Part shown: piece by piece, positions 35,199 to 42,938 of the stretch
How the letters are laid out: each line of letters begins with the position of its first letter
How positions within the stretch are numbered: the stretch's first letter is position 1
From: Desulfurellaceae bacterium bin18
GTDB taxonomy: Bacteria > Desulfobacterota > Binatia > Bin18
DNA length: 64,000 bases
Reading direction: 5' to 3'
Assembly (NCBI GenBank): GCA_002238415.1
Contig: MPMI01000001.1
Span: forward strand, 62,001-126,000
Made by a program: the position numbers and the translations under genes
The notes under the pieces: generated by a model
Told to the model about the DNA's origin: nothing
Database searches by the model: none
Seen by the model: only the letters and a program-made list of their open reading frames with translations

Positions 35199-36172
35199 GT
35201 CAGCGGCCGATCACCGACTTTTTGCACCACCACTTTCGGCATTTCAATGCCGCGACCGTTATCGAGGCGGCTGCCGCTTATCGGCAGCATCTCGACCGGG
35301 GTGGTAAGATGCTGCTGGCTATGGCAGGTGCCATGAGTACGGCAGAACTCGGTATCTCCCTGGCCGAGATGATCCGCAATGACTGCATTCATGCCATCTC
35401 CTGTACGGGTGCGAATCTGGAAGAAGACCTCTTTAATCTGGTCGCGCATGAGCACTACGAGCGGGTGCCGCACTATCGGGACCTGACCCCCCAGGATGAA
35501 GCCGTCCTGCTTGACCGGCATATGAACCGCGTCACCGATACCTGCATCCCCGAGTTCGAAGCCATGCGCCGGGTCGAAGGCGTCCTCCAGGAATTGTGGA
35601 TGCAGGCCGACCACGCCGGCCGACAGGCCTTCCCGCACGAAACCTTCTACGAAATCCTCCGCACCGGTATGCTGCAACCCTATTATCAGATTGATCCCAA
35701 AGACTCCTGGGTTCACGCCGCCATGGAAAAAAACCTGCCCATTGTTGCGCCGGGCTGGGAGGATTCAACCTGTGGGAATGTGTATGCCAGCTATTGCATG
35801 ACCGGCCTGATAAAAAACGTGCATACCGTGCGGCACGGCGTTGAATACATGACGTTTCTGGCCGACTGGTATAGTACGGTCTCGGACCAGCACTCCATCG
35901 GATTTTTTCAGATCGGCGGGGGCATTGCCGGAGACTTTGCCATCTGTGCGGTCCCCATGTTGATCCAGGATATGAAACGCACCCACACCCCGCTGTGGGG
36001 CTATTTTTGTCAGATCAGTGATTCGACGACCAGTTATGGCTCCTATTCCGGCGCGGTGCCCAACGAAAAAATAACCTGGGGCAAACTCGGCATAGACACG
36101 CCGCGTTACCTGATTGAATCGGACGCCTCAATTGTGGCGCCGCTCATCTTCGCCCAGGTGCTGGGACAGTAA
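35195..36172 (+). CDS. Deoxyhypusine synthase family protein
   Basis: 325-aa NAD-dependent aminobutyl-transferase-family protein. In eukaryotes and archaea this enzyme moves the aminobutyl group of spermidine onto a lysine of eIF5A. Visible are MLLAMAGAMSTAELG and ISCTGANLEEDLF at the N-terminus, FFQIGGGIAGDFAICAVPM as the NAD-binding glycine segment, and the catalytic Lys297 in EKITWGKLGID, matching the SWGK site of human DHS. Bacteria lack eIF5A, so a polyamine product such as homospermidine, or an unknown acceptor, is likelier. It overlaps the upstream adenylyltransferase by 4 nt and touches the downstream cysQ-like gene. Confidence 0.88.
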   Translation: MSQRPITDFLHHHFRHFNAATVIEAAAAYRQHLDRGGKMLLAMAGAMSTAELGISLAEMIRNDCIHAISCTGANLEEDLFNLVAHEHYERVPHYRDLTPQDEAVLLDRHMNRVTDTCIPEFEAMRRVEGVLQELWMQADHAGRQAFPHETFYEILRTGMLQPYYQIDPKDSWVHAAMEKNLPIVAPGWEDSTCGNVYASYCMTGLIKNVHTVRHGVEYMTFLADWYSTVSDQHSIGFFQIGGGIAGDFAICAVPMLIQDMKRTHTPLWGYFCQISDSTTSYGSYSGAVPNEKITWGKLGIDTPRYLIESDASIVAPLIFAQVLGQ

Positions 36173-36982
36173 ATGGAAAAAGAGAAAGACTTAGCCATTG
36201 CGGCCGCACGGGCCGCGGGTTACATCATCCGTGCTATCTATGAGACCAACTTCACGGTGGAGTACAAAAAGGGGGATAACAGCCCGGTCACGCTTGCCGA
36301 CCGGGAGGCCAACCAGAAGATCCACGCCATGCTCCAAGCAGTTTTTCCTGACTATGGCTGGCTGTCTGAGGAGACGGTCGATTCGTCTGCACGGCTCACC
36401 GCGCGGCGCGTCTGGGTGGTTGACCCCATGGACGGGACCAGAGAATTCATTCAAAAAATCCCGGAATTCGCCGTCTCCATCGGACTCATTGAAGCGGGCC
36501 GGCCGATTCTCGGTGTGGTCTATAATCCAACCCTGGACCAACTCTTCTGGGCGGTCCGTGGACAAGGGGCGTGGTGTGGCAGCCGTCCCTTGCGCGTGCC
36601 CGAAACGCCGCACCTGGCGGAGGCCACCATTCTCTCCAGTCGCTCGGAGACCAAACGGGGGGAGTGGAAAGACTTCCGTTCTCTTTTTCGAGCCCGCCCC
36701 ATGGGCAGCATTGCCTACAAGCTGGCGTGTATTGCGAACGGTGAGGCCGACGCTTCGTTTACGCTGACGCCCAAGAATGAGTGGGATATTTGCGCGGGAG
36801 CGCTCCTCGTCGAGGAAGCCGGCGGACGAGTCACTACCCTCAGCGGCAAGCCGGTTCGCTTCAACCAGCCAACGACGCTCTTACAGGGTCTGGTTGCCAG
36901 CAATGGTAAACTCCACCCTCAGCTCTTGAAACTGGTGAAACCGCGTCTTACTGCTCGACACCATGCCGAGAATCGTCCATAA
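36173..36982 (+). CDS. cysQ: 3'(2'),5'-bisphosphate nucleotidase / inositol monophosphatase family
   Basis: 269-aa Mg2+-dependent phosphatase, most like CysQ, which recycles PAP from sulfate assimilation. The metal ligands are visible: Glu67/Glu68 in LSEETVDSS, Asp84 and Asp87 in VDPMDGTREF, and the late Asp in EWDICAGALLVEEAGG. NSPVTLADREANQ at 36-48 is typical of CysQ. Its ATG starts directly after the stop of the deoxyhypusine-synthase-family gene. PAP or a related inhibitor may be a by-product relevant to this operon, or the pairing may be fortuitous. Confidence 0.88.
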   Translation: MEKEKDLAIAAARAAGYIIRAIYETNFTVEYKKGDNSPVTLADREANQKIHAMLQAVFPDYGWLSEETVDSSARLTARRVWVVDPMDGTREFIQKIPEFAVSIGLIEAGRPILGVVYNPTLDQLFWAVRGQGAWCGSRPLRVPETPHLAEATILSSRSETKRGEWKDFRSLFRARPMGSIAYKLACIANGEADASFTLTPKNEWDICAGALLVEEAGGRVTTLSGKPVRFNQPTTLLQGLVASNGKLHPQLLKLVKPRLTARHHAENRP

Positions 36983-37050
36983 GGCCGACAGCCTGCTTGA
37001 CGCGAACTCTGTCCTCCCGTTAGGGTGATAAGAAAGAAGGAAGAAAAATC

Positions 37051-37272
37051 GTGTCTCAGTTTGCCACACTTCTGCGCGCTCGCCCCAACCCTCGTTGCCC
37101 CGCGTGCCATAAATGGAACCGAGTCTATGTGACGGGCGGCTCGTTTCTGTCCGAGTGTGTCCACTGCGGAGCCACTCTGGAGGTCCGTCGCCCACCGACG
37201 TTCTGGGGGGTCATTGCCATTGGCATCAGTGTGCTGCTCCTCGCCGCGGCCATTCCGCTCCTGGCGTGGTAA
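37051..37272 (+). CDS. Zinc-ribbon membrane-anchored small protein
   Basis: 73-aa protein starting with GTG after GAAAGAAGGAAGAAAA. Four cysteines (Cys16, Cys19, Cys36, Cys39, in CPAC and CVHC) form a zinc-ribbon pattern, and residues about 51-72 (FWGVIAIGISVLLLAAAIPLL) form one membrane helix. The ribbon would face the cytoplasm. No family name is recognised. It lies 20 bp upstream of another small gene on the same strand. Confidence 0.72.
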   Translation: MSQFATLLRARPNPRCPACHKWNRVYVTGGSFLSECVHCGATLEVRRPPTFWGVIAIGISVLLLAAAIPLLAW

Positions 37273-37292
37273 GCGGGGAGGAGGAGACGCCC

Positions 37293-37535
37293 ATGCCTCA
37301 AGGGGTGCAACTGGCGCAGATCGAGCGTATTTTCGAAATCCTTGACCGGCTTGGTATCTCTCGGGAGGCGGTCATTATTCCTCTGCGGCCGCATGGCACC
37401 GGCAGCCTCAGTATGCTTGCTGGTGGCACCCTCGAAATCGTTGTCCCGGCCACTATTCCGTTTGATGACTGGTATGCCTCGCTTGAAGACGCAATCCAAA
37501 AACTGCGGGCGGACGGAACGACTTCAGCCTCCTGA
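37293..37535 (+). CDS. Small hypothetical protein
   Basis: 80-aa product starting MPQGVQLAQIERIFEILDRLG, with GGGGAGGAGGAG as a strong ribosome site. The sequence is globular in appearance, with alternating helix and strands (GSLSMLAGGTLEIVVPATIPF), and lacks signal or membrane segments. The open frame continues upstream to 37113 but that part overlaps the zinc-ribbon gene out of frame. Not recognised; it converges with the secreted-protein gene with 1 nt between stop codons. Confidence 0.6.
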   Translation: MPQGVQLAQIERIFEILDRLGISREAVIIPLRPHGTGSLSMLAGGTLEIVVPATIPFDDWYASLEDAIQKLRADGTTSAS

Positions 37536-37536
37536 G

Positions 37537-38421
37537 CTATAGGGCGCGCGGCTCCGAATGGGTTGGTGGCTGTGCCGCAGGCGGGTCCGGCTGTTCGTCC
37601 AGATGAACATCCTTTTCGACGGTTTTCTCGTCAGGGAGTTCCGTGCGTTCCAGCACGAAGGGTTTCCCCCGCCCGGTCGGATTGGCCACAAAGACATCAT
37701 AGCTGCCGGTCTCCAGGGAAAAGCGATGCTCCTGGCCCGGCTCGCTGCGGGCGATCTCCTTCTGCGTTCCGGCGGCGTAGATGATGACCTGAGTCAGTGG
37801 ACTGACATCTTTGCCGGCCAGCCGGGGATGGACCAGGAGCTCACCCTGTACGCGCTCGCGCAGCGTCAGTTCCCGTAGTCCGCCCCGCAGGAGTTCAATA
37901 TCGCGCCACCACTGGCTCTGGGGTGGGACGGCGACCTTGATATCGACCAGGCCCGGCTGAGCCAGGATAATCTCTCCGCTCAGAAATTCTCCGAGCAGTT
38001 GATTGGACACGCCGTCATAAACCTCAACCCCGAGGCCGATATCCTGGCCTCTTTTATCCAGGACGTTGACCTGGAGGGCCGCAACTTCGCTCAGAATGAC
38101 CGTGCTGGTCCGACCGGATCGAATCAGCACGCGCTCGCGCGAAACCGTTCCGCCCAGAATGTCGAGTTCAACGCGATAGGACCCGGGCGGCAGCGAGACG
38201 GGCGTGTTTAGGGGTGTTTGGGTGATGAGCGTCTCGGGTGGAGGGCCATAGATTCTGGCCGAGAGCCCACTTGTCTGAACCTGCTCTCCCGGAGTCTGGA
38301 TGAGCAGGCTGCCGTGTGATTCGGGTTCGTCCGCAGGCTGCGCACTCTTGACCTGGCCGGGAAGAAGAAAGCAGGCGAGCAGAACGGCCAGGAGCCACAG
38401 CAGTTGTCTGTATCCAGCCAT
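37537..38421 (-). CDS. Secreted protein of unknown function with PEGA-like beta repeats
   Basis: 294-aa protein with a signal peptide (MAGYRQLLWLLAVLLACFLLPGQVKSA, cleavage near 27). The body is beta-rich with repeating units such as PVSLPPGSYRVELDILGG, AQPGLVDIKVAVPP and LETGSYDVFVANPTG, like PEGA or carboxypeptidase-regulatory folds found on surface proteins. The C-terminus is a Pro/acidic tail. It lies 24 bp downstream of the rhodanese stop on the same strand, so it may be part of that operon. Function unknown. Confidence 0.7.
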   Translation of the reverse strand: MAGYRQLLWLLAVLLACFLLPGQVKSAQPADEPESHGSLLIQTPGEQVQTSGLSARIYGPPPETLITQTPLNTPVSLPPGSYRVELDILGGTVSRERVLIRSGRTSTVILSEVAALQVNVLDKRGQDIGLGVEVYDGVSNQLLGEFLSGEIILAQPGLVDIKVAVPPQSQWWRDIELLRGGLRELTLRERVQGELLVHPRLAGKDVSPLTQVIIYAAGTQKEIARSEPGQEHRFSLETGSYDVFVANPTGRGKPFVLERTELPDEKTVEKDVHLDEQPDPPAAQPPTHSEPRAL

Positions 38422-38445
38422 ACGGGAAAGGAGCGTTACCAGGGC

Positions 38446-39267
38446 CTATTTTTCCAGCGGGAGGTCCTCGCGGTTACCCCATTCGGCCCAGGAAGCATCA
38501 TAATTACGTACCTTGTCAAAACCGAGCAGCCGCAGGGTGAACAATCCGTGCGCCGCACGGATACCGCCCTGTCAATAGGTGACGACCTCACACTCGGGTC
38601 TGACCCCAGCCTGCTCAAACATGGGGCGGAGTTCGTCCGCAGGTTTGAACTTTTTTGTCTTGGGGTCCACATAGTTGAGCCATTCGAGATGGACCGCGCC
38701 GGGAATCCGCCCGCCCCGCTTGGTGCCCCGGTTGTTTTCGCCGGTCCACTCCGCATCCGAGCGCACATCGAGCAGTACGGTATCCGCGGCAATGGCCTCC
38801 TGGACTTGCTCCCAGCGGGCGATCATGTCTTCATTGGCCTGGGGCGTAAAGGTCGCTTTGGCCGGACGGGACGCGGCGTTTGTCACCGGCCGCCCCTCGG
38901 CCAGCCAGGCGTCCCAGCCGCCGTTCAACACTCTGACATTGGTCTGGCCGTAATAGTGCAGCGCCCACCAGAACCGAGTCGCGTACAGTCCGCTGAAGCC
39001 ATCATAGGCCACCACCGGCGTGTCATCCCCAATGCCCATTTCCCCCATGGTCTGCGCAAACTGGTCCGGGCCCATGATATGCGGCGCGCCTTCTTTTTCC
39101 TTGAGATAATGATGGCCGCGCACGGGAACCGCACCCGGAATATGGGCGCGACGGTAGGCATCGCGAGTATCACAATCGACGATTCGCAGGTTGTCGTCCT
39201 GGAGATGCGCCGCGATCCATTGGGTCTCTGCCAGCATATCCGGTCGGGCATAGCCGTAGTCTGTCAT
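38446..39267 (-). CDS. Sulfurtransferase (tandem rhodanese) with UGA-encoded selenocysteine
   Basis: 273-residue reading if UGA at 38574-38572 is decoded. Domain 1 (about 10-125) is inactive-type, with Asp at the Cys position ([15 protein letters not shown]). Domain 2 (about 150-273) contains [10 protein letters not shown] and reaches the catalytic loop [16 protein letters not shown], where ordinary relatives have Cys. After the UGA 41 codons continue without a stop as normal rhodanese sequence ([20 protein letters not shown], then NREDLPLEK) to TAG at 38446. A hairpin right behind the UGA fits a SECIS element. The enzyme would move sulfur (or selenium) from thiosulfate-type donors. If Sec machinery were absent, this would be a truncated pseudogene of 231 aa. 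The ATG is preceded by AAGGAGG. Confidence 0.85.
38544..38562 (-). promoter_or_regulatory. Candidate bacterial SECIS element
   Basis: On the coding (minus) strand an 8-bp perfect stem, ATCCGTGC and GCACGGAT, closes a GGC loop. The loop begins 17 nt after the UGA at 38574-38572. Bacterial SECIS elements lie within the coding sequence just downstream of UGA, with G in the first loop positions and about 16-37 nt between UGA and loop, all satisfied here. An outer CAGGG/CCCTG pair starting immediately after the UGA can extend the structure. Confidence 0.7.
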
Positions 39268-39299
39268 TGTCCGCCTCCTTTCTACTGTCCCGAGTACTA

Positions 39300-40148
39300 T
39301 TATTTTCCTGAGTACTGGGGCATCCGTTTTTCCATAAACGCCCGCACCGCTTCTTTGGCATCCTGGGAGCGAATGCAGACCGCCTGGCTCTTGGCTTCCA
39401 GCAGGAGGCCGTCACGGACGGAAAGATACGGACTGGCGTCAATCGCCCGCTTGGCAGCGCGCACGGCCAGTGGCGGCTGACTGGCCAACTGTTCAGCCAG
39501 ACTCGTCACGGTCGCCTCTAATGCTTCGTCGTCAACGAGCTGTTCGGCCAGACCGATACGATATGCCTCTTCCGCCTCAATCTGCTGCGCGGTGAAAATG
39601 AGTTCCTTGGCCTTGCCGGTGCCGACCAGTCGGGGCAGGCGTTGGGTGCCGCCCAGGTCAGGGATGAGGCCGTAGCGGTGCTCCAGCAAGCCCAATCGGC
39701 TGCCGCGGGCGACCACCCGGATATCGCAGGCCAGCGCCATCTGCATGCCCGCGCCTAAAGCATAGCCTCGGACCGCGGCAATGGTGGGGTAGGGAGCTTC
39801 TTCAAGCCAGGTGAATGCCTCCTGAAAGCCCTGGATAATGGATACCATGGGATCATCGTCGGCTACAGCCTCCGGCACGGGCTCACGTTCGTGTCCGTTG
39901 AAGGCCGCGCCACCAAAGGCCGAGGTATCGATGCCGGTCGAGAACGCGCGGCCTTCGCCAATCACGACCAACACCCGTAACTGGTTTTCGCGCGCGTGCG
40001 CTTCGGTGGAAAGAGTCTGGCCGAGTTCCCGTAACTCCTGCCACATCTGGGGCGTCATGGCGTTCAGCTTGTCCGCCCGGTTGAGCCGCAGCCAACCTAT
40101 ATGTCCGACCTGTTCATAGCGTACTGCTTCGCCTTGCATCGTATCCAT
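39300..40148 (-). CDS. Enoyl-CoA hydratase/isomerase family protein
   Basis: 282-aa crotonase. VVIGEGRAFSTGIDTSAFGG gives the first oxyanion segment, AAVRGYALGAGMQMALACDIRV the second, and GLIPDLGGTQRLPRLVG the family signature with an Asp at the acid position. The C-terminal EAVRAFMEKRMPQYSG is the usual end. The frame is open to 40223, but the ATG at 40148 with GGAAGGACAAAAT just upstream is the natural start. Together with the rhodanese gene 32 bp downstream it may form an operon. Substrate unknown. Confidence 0.9.
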   Translation of the reverse strand: MDTMQGEAVRYEQVGHIGWLRLNRADKLNAMTPQMWQELRELGQTLSTEAHARENQLRVLVVIGEGRAFSTGIDTSAFGGAAFNGHEREPVPEAVADDDPMVSIIQGFQEAFTWLEEAPYPTIAAVRGYALGAGMQMALACDIRVVARGSRLGLLEHRYGLIPDLGGTQRLPRLVGTGKAKELIFTAQQIEAEEAYRIGLAEQLVDDEALEATVTSLAEQLASQPPLAVRAAKRAIDASPYLSVRDGLLLEAKSQAVCIRSQDAKEAVRAFMEKRMPQYSGK

Positions 40149-40238
40149 ATTTTGTCCTTCCGAGAGGGTGGCTCTCAGCCTAGCGGTTTCAGCCGCTGAT
40201 TCCAAACCCCTCAGCGAAATCAAGTGATGTCCGCTCAG

Positions 40239-41303
40239 TTATCGGTTTCTATACGATCCGATAATCTCTCGGGCGAACTCCACGATACTTTCTTCCACCA
40301 GACCCCACGGGGGTGAGACAACCATCTGGGTGAGTCCGGCGGCTTCAAGCTGAGCCAGGCGTTCAAGGATGTCATCGCGCGAGCCGGTCAGGCTCATGGC
40401 CCGAATGGCCTCGGGGGTGATGAATTTTTCTTCGCCCGGATGCAGAAAGCGTGAGTGCGTGGCGTGAATGTCTTCCCAACGGTCATCCAGATAGCGCTGG
40501 TACTCCGGAGTCAGAAAGGGCTGTAAAAAAGGCGGTACCGCTTTGCCCTGTTTGGCGACTTCATAGGCATAATGCAGGGCCACGGCAATGCGCGGGCCAA
40601 CCCGCAACAGCACGCGCGGACTGTTCACGGCCTCGCCGGGTTGCAACACACAGGAGATACCGAGCGTGACTACATCAAAGTCGGACGGTTTTCCTCCTGT
40701 CCGGCTCTCCCAGCCCTGTGCGACTGACGCCAGATTGCGGGTGAGTGACTCGGGCGCGAGCAGGCTCAGGGTCAACAAGCCGTCGCCCAGCTCACCGGCC
40801 AGGGCCTGGGCCTTGGGATGCGAGGCCGCCAGATAGATGGGGATGCGTTCGTGCGTATTGATATAGCCGTGCTCGACATCCATGAACCGAATCCGGCTCT
40901 GCCGGCCACGCTCGTGATAGGCGACAGTCTCGCCCCGGAGCAGACCCTGGCAAACCTCGGTCGCGTGCCGGAACTCCGCGAGCGAAACCGGCGGCATGTC
41001 CATGGTCCGCCAGGCCGTATGACCGGTGCCCAAACCGAGAATCACCCGACCGGGCGCAAGCTGATTGATGGTAGCAATCGCATGTGCAATGACGGGTGGA
41101 ATCCGCGTCCCAACAATGGTGACGCCGGTCCCGAGTCGAATCGTTTTTGTATGCGCGGCGGCCAGAGCCATACAGGCATACACGTCCGAGGTGATCATCT
41201 GCGAGTCCACAAACCAGGCATTGCTAAACCCCATCTGCTCGGCCAGCAGGGCGTGTTTCCATCCGTTGTGAATATGCGACTGAAAGCCAACTCCGAAGTC
41301 CAT
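40239..41303 (-). CDS. LLM class flavin-dependent oxidoreductase
   Basis: 354-aa luciferase-like enzyme starting MDFGVGFQSHI. Family segments are AEQMGFSNAWFVDSQM, RLGTGVTIVGTRIPPVIAHAI, INQLAPGRVILGLGTGHTAWR and LAGELGDGLLTLSLLAPE, ending with GSRDDILERLAQLEAAGL. Likely F420- or FMN-dependent. It is read toward the crotonase gene and away from the epimerase gene upstream, all on the minus strand with gaps of about 60-90 bp, so co-transcription is possible. Substrate unknown. Confidence 0.88.
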   Translation of the reverse strand: MDFGVGFQSHIHNGWKHALLAEQMGFSNAWFVDSQMITSDVYACMALAAAHTKTIRLGTGVTIVGTRIPPVIAHAIATINQLAPGRVILGLGTGHTAWRTMDMPPVSLAEFRHATEVCQGLLRGETVAYHERGRQSRIRFMDVEHGYINTHERIPIYLAASHPKAQALAGELGDGLLTLSLLAPESLTRNLASVAQGWESRTGGKPSDFDVVTLGISCVLQPGEAVNSPRVLLRVGPRIAVALHYAYEVAKQGKAVPPFLQPFLTPEYQRYLDDRWEDIHATHSRFLHPGEEKFITPEAIRAMSLTGSRDDILERLAQLEAAGLTQMVVSPPWGLVEESIVEFAREIIGSYRNR

Positions 41304-41361
41304 AGGTGTCCTCTAATTTTCCGATAATCCCTCTCTCCAGCGCTCCTTCACCAAGCTGACC

Positions 41362-42324
41362 CTAGCGTGGTTCCAGCGGCATGCCTTCGCGTTTACGCAC
41401 GTCGTTCAAATAGGCCAGGATGCCGTCCTCGACCGTGTACTTGGGCGTGAAGCCCAACTCGGTGTGGAGACGGTCGGTTTTGACCAGCGAAGTCATGGCT
41501 ATGGGTTTATCACTGACTGAGATATTGGCGTCGGGCAGCAGCTCACGCAGATAGGCCGTGATCTCGCCCGTCTTGCGACTGGGACCAGCCATGTTGAACA
41601 CGCGGGATTGCGGGTTCTCAATGTGATACGCCCGGCGAAAGACCTCCGCGGCATCGGCCACGTACAACCAGTCGGCAATCTGCTCGTCCGGCGGCATGAC
41701 GACCGGCTTGCCGAGCAGGGCCAGTTCGGGGGCCACCATAAAATGATCACCCGCCGCTCCCCGCCGCTGGCCGCGCCCCTCGCCAAACACCGAGGTCGGC
41801 CGGATCGCAATAAAGTCCATGCCATAGGCGTGATTGTAATAGTCCGCAGTATGCTCGTTGAATAATTTGCACGCGCCGTACAGGCCGGCCTGGTTGCTGG
41901 TGGAAGGAGCGGGTGGGTCGTCTTCGCTCAACTCCGGGGCGGCGCTGGCCGTACGCTCGGGAAACACGGCGACCGAACTCATATAGACCACGCGCTTGAG
42001 GCCGCTCAGCCGGGCGGCCTCAAAGATGTTGGTGGTGCCGATACAGTTCACGTTAATCGACGGCAGTGGATTGCGTATGCCGCCGGTTCCCAGATAGTAG
42101 GCTAGGTGAATAACCCCTTCAATTTTGTTGCGCTGGATCACGTCTATGAGCGCGGTCACCTCCATGACATCGCCCTGCAAGACCTTTACTTGGTCGGCCA
42201 CGTCCGCGACCGCCTGTCGATTCGGGACAGTATCGAGAACGACAACGTTCTCTCCCGACTGAACCAGATGTCGCGTCAAATGCCGGCCCAAAAACCCGGT
42301 ACCTCCAGTGATCAGAATCGCCAT
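41362..42324 (-). CDS. NAD-dependent epimerase/dehydratase (extended SDR)
   Basis: 320-aa extended short-chain dehydrogenase. The NAD motif ITGGTGFLG spans 5-13, HLAYYLGTGG follows, and the catalytic YxxxK pair is Tyr149/Lys153 in GLYGACKLFNE, with VVYMSSVAVF carrying the Ser. Such enzymes act on nucleotide sugars or on small ketones and alcohols. The open frame reaches 42447 but the added 41 residues do not fit. GGAGGC precedes the ATG at 42324. It is divergent from the AhpD-like gene at 42474 across about 150 bp. Confidence 0.9.
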   Translation of the reverse strand: MAILITGGTGFLGRHLTRHLVQSGENVVVLDTVPNRQAVADVADQVKVLQGDVMEVTALIDVIQRNKIEGVIHLAYYLGTGGIRNPLPSINVNCIGTTNIFEAARLSGLKRVVYMSSVAVFPERTASAAPELSEDDPPAPSTSNQAGLYGACKLFNEHTADYYNHAYGMDFIAIRPTSVFGEGRGQRRGAAGDHFMVAPELALLGKPVVMPPDEQIADWLYVADAAEVFRRAYHIENPQSRVFNMAGPSRKTGEITAYLRELLPDANISVSDKPIAMTSLVKTDRLHTELGFTPKYTVEDGILAYLNDVRKREGMPLEPR

Positions 42325-42473
42325 ATGTACAGCCTCCTTAGAGACTGCTGTACGGAATTTCCGACAAGGCCGCAACTCTCCCGTTGCGCACGGCGTATCA
42401 TACGCCCTTTCTTTCTGTCTCTTTTTGGGACAACCTGAGCGCAGCAATCTAAAGGTGTGAGGGAGGGAGTGCT

Positions 42474-42905
42474 ATGACACGCACTGCAACCGTGCGCATG
42501 GTCACGGAAGAAGAAGCCAGCGGCAAAGTTGCGGACATATATGCCGACATCAAAGCCACCAAGGGTATTCCGGCGGTACCGAATTTCTGGCGGGTACTGG
42601 CCAGCCATCCGGATAATCTGGAGATGATCTGGACCCGGCTGAAAGCGCTCATGCACCCCGAGGCCAGCGGCCGGGAATCACCCCTCGATCCCCGCACGCG
42701 GGAGATTATCGCTTTGGCTGTTTCCGCCACCAACGGCTGTGCCTACTGTATCAACTCCCACACCGCGGCCCTGCGGAAGCTGGGCTGTGACACCGAAACG
42801 CTGGGAGAGGTCATGGCCATTGTAGCGCTGTTCAACAGCACCAACGCCCTGGCCGACGGCTATCAGATCACACCGGACGTATTACCACCGGTTGACGAGG
42901 CGTGA
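42474..42905 (+). CDS. Carboxymuconolactone decarboxylase / AhpD-like peroxidase
   Basis: 143-aa helical protein of the AhpD fold. The redox motif is complete: EIIALAVSATNGCAYCINSH contains Cys89, Cys92 and His96, the ExxxCxxCxxxH-type arrangement that supports peroxidase-like disulfide chemistry. The N-terminal TVRMVTEEEASGKVADIYADI is typical of the peroxidase-related branch. Unlike some metagenomic relatives it encodes Cys at both positions, not selenocysteine. AGGGAGGGAGTGCT precedes the ATG. It lies upstream of the penicillin acylase gene, probably unrelated in function. Confidence 0.9.
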   Translation: MTRTATVRMVTEEEASGKVADIYADIKATKGIPAVPNFWRVLASHPDNLEMIWTRLKALMHPEASGRESPLDPRTREIIALAVSATNGCAYCINSHTAALRKLGCDTETLGEVMAIVALFNSTNALADGYQITPDVLPPVDEA

Positions 42906-42938
42906 TCAAGAGTCTGCGGGAGGGTGACAGGGGTGACG

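Noticed and set aside
38572..39267. Rhodanese gene annotated as a complete 231-aa protein ending at 38572
   Set aside because: It would end exactly before the active-site residue and lose 41 codons of clear rhodanese sequence. A UGA-decoded or mutated full-length gene is the better reading.
42474..42905. Possible selenoprotein form of the AhpD-like gene
   Set aside because: Both redox positions are encoded as Cys (CAYC), and no in-frame UGA occurs.
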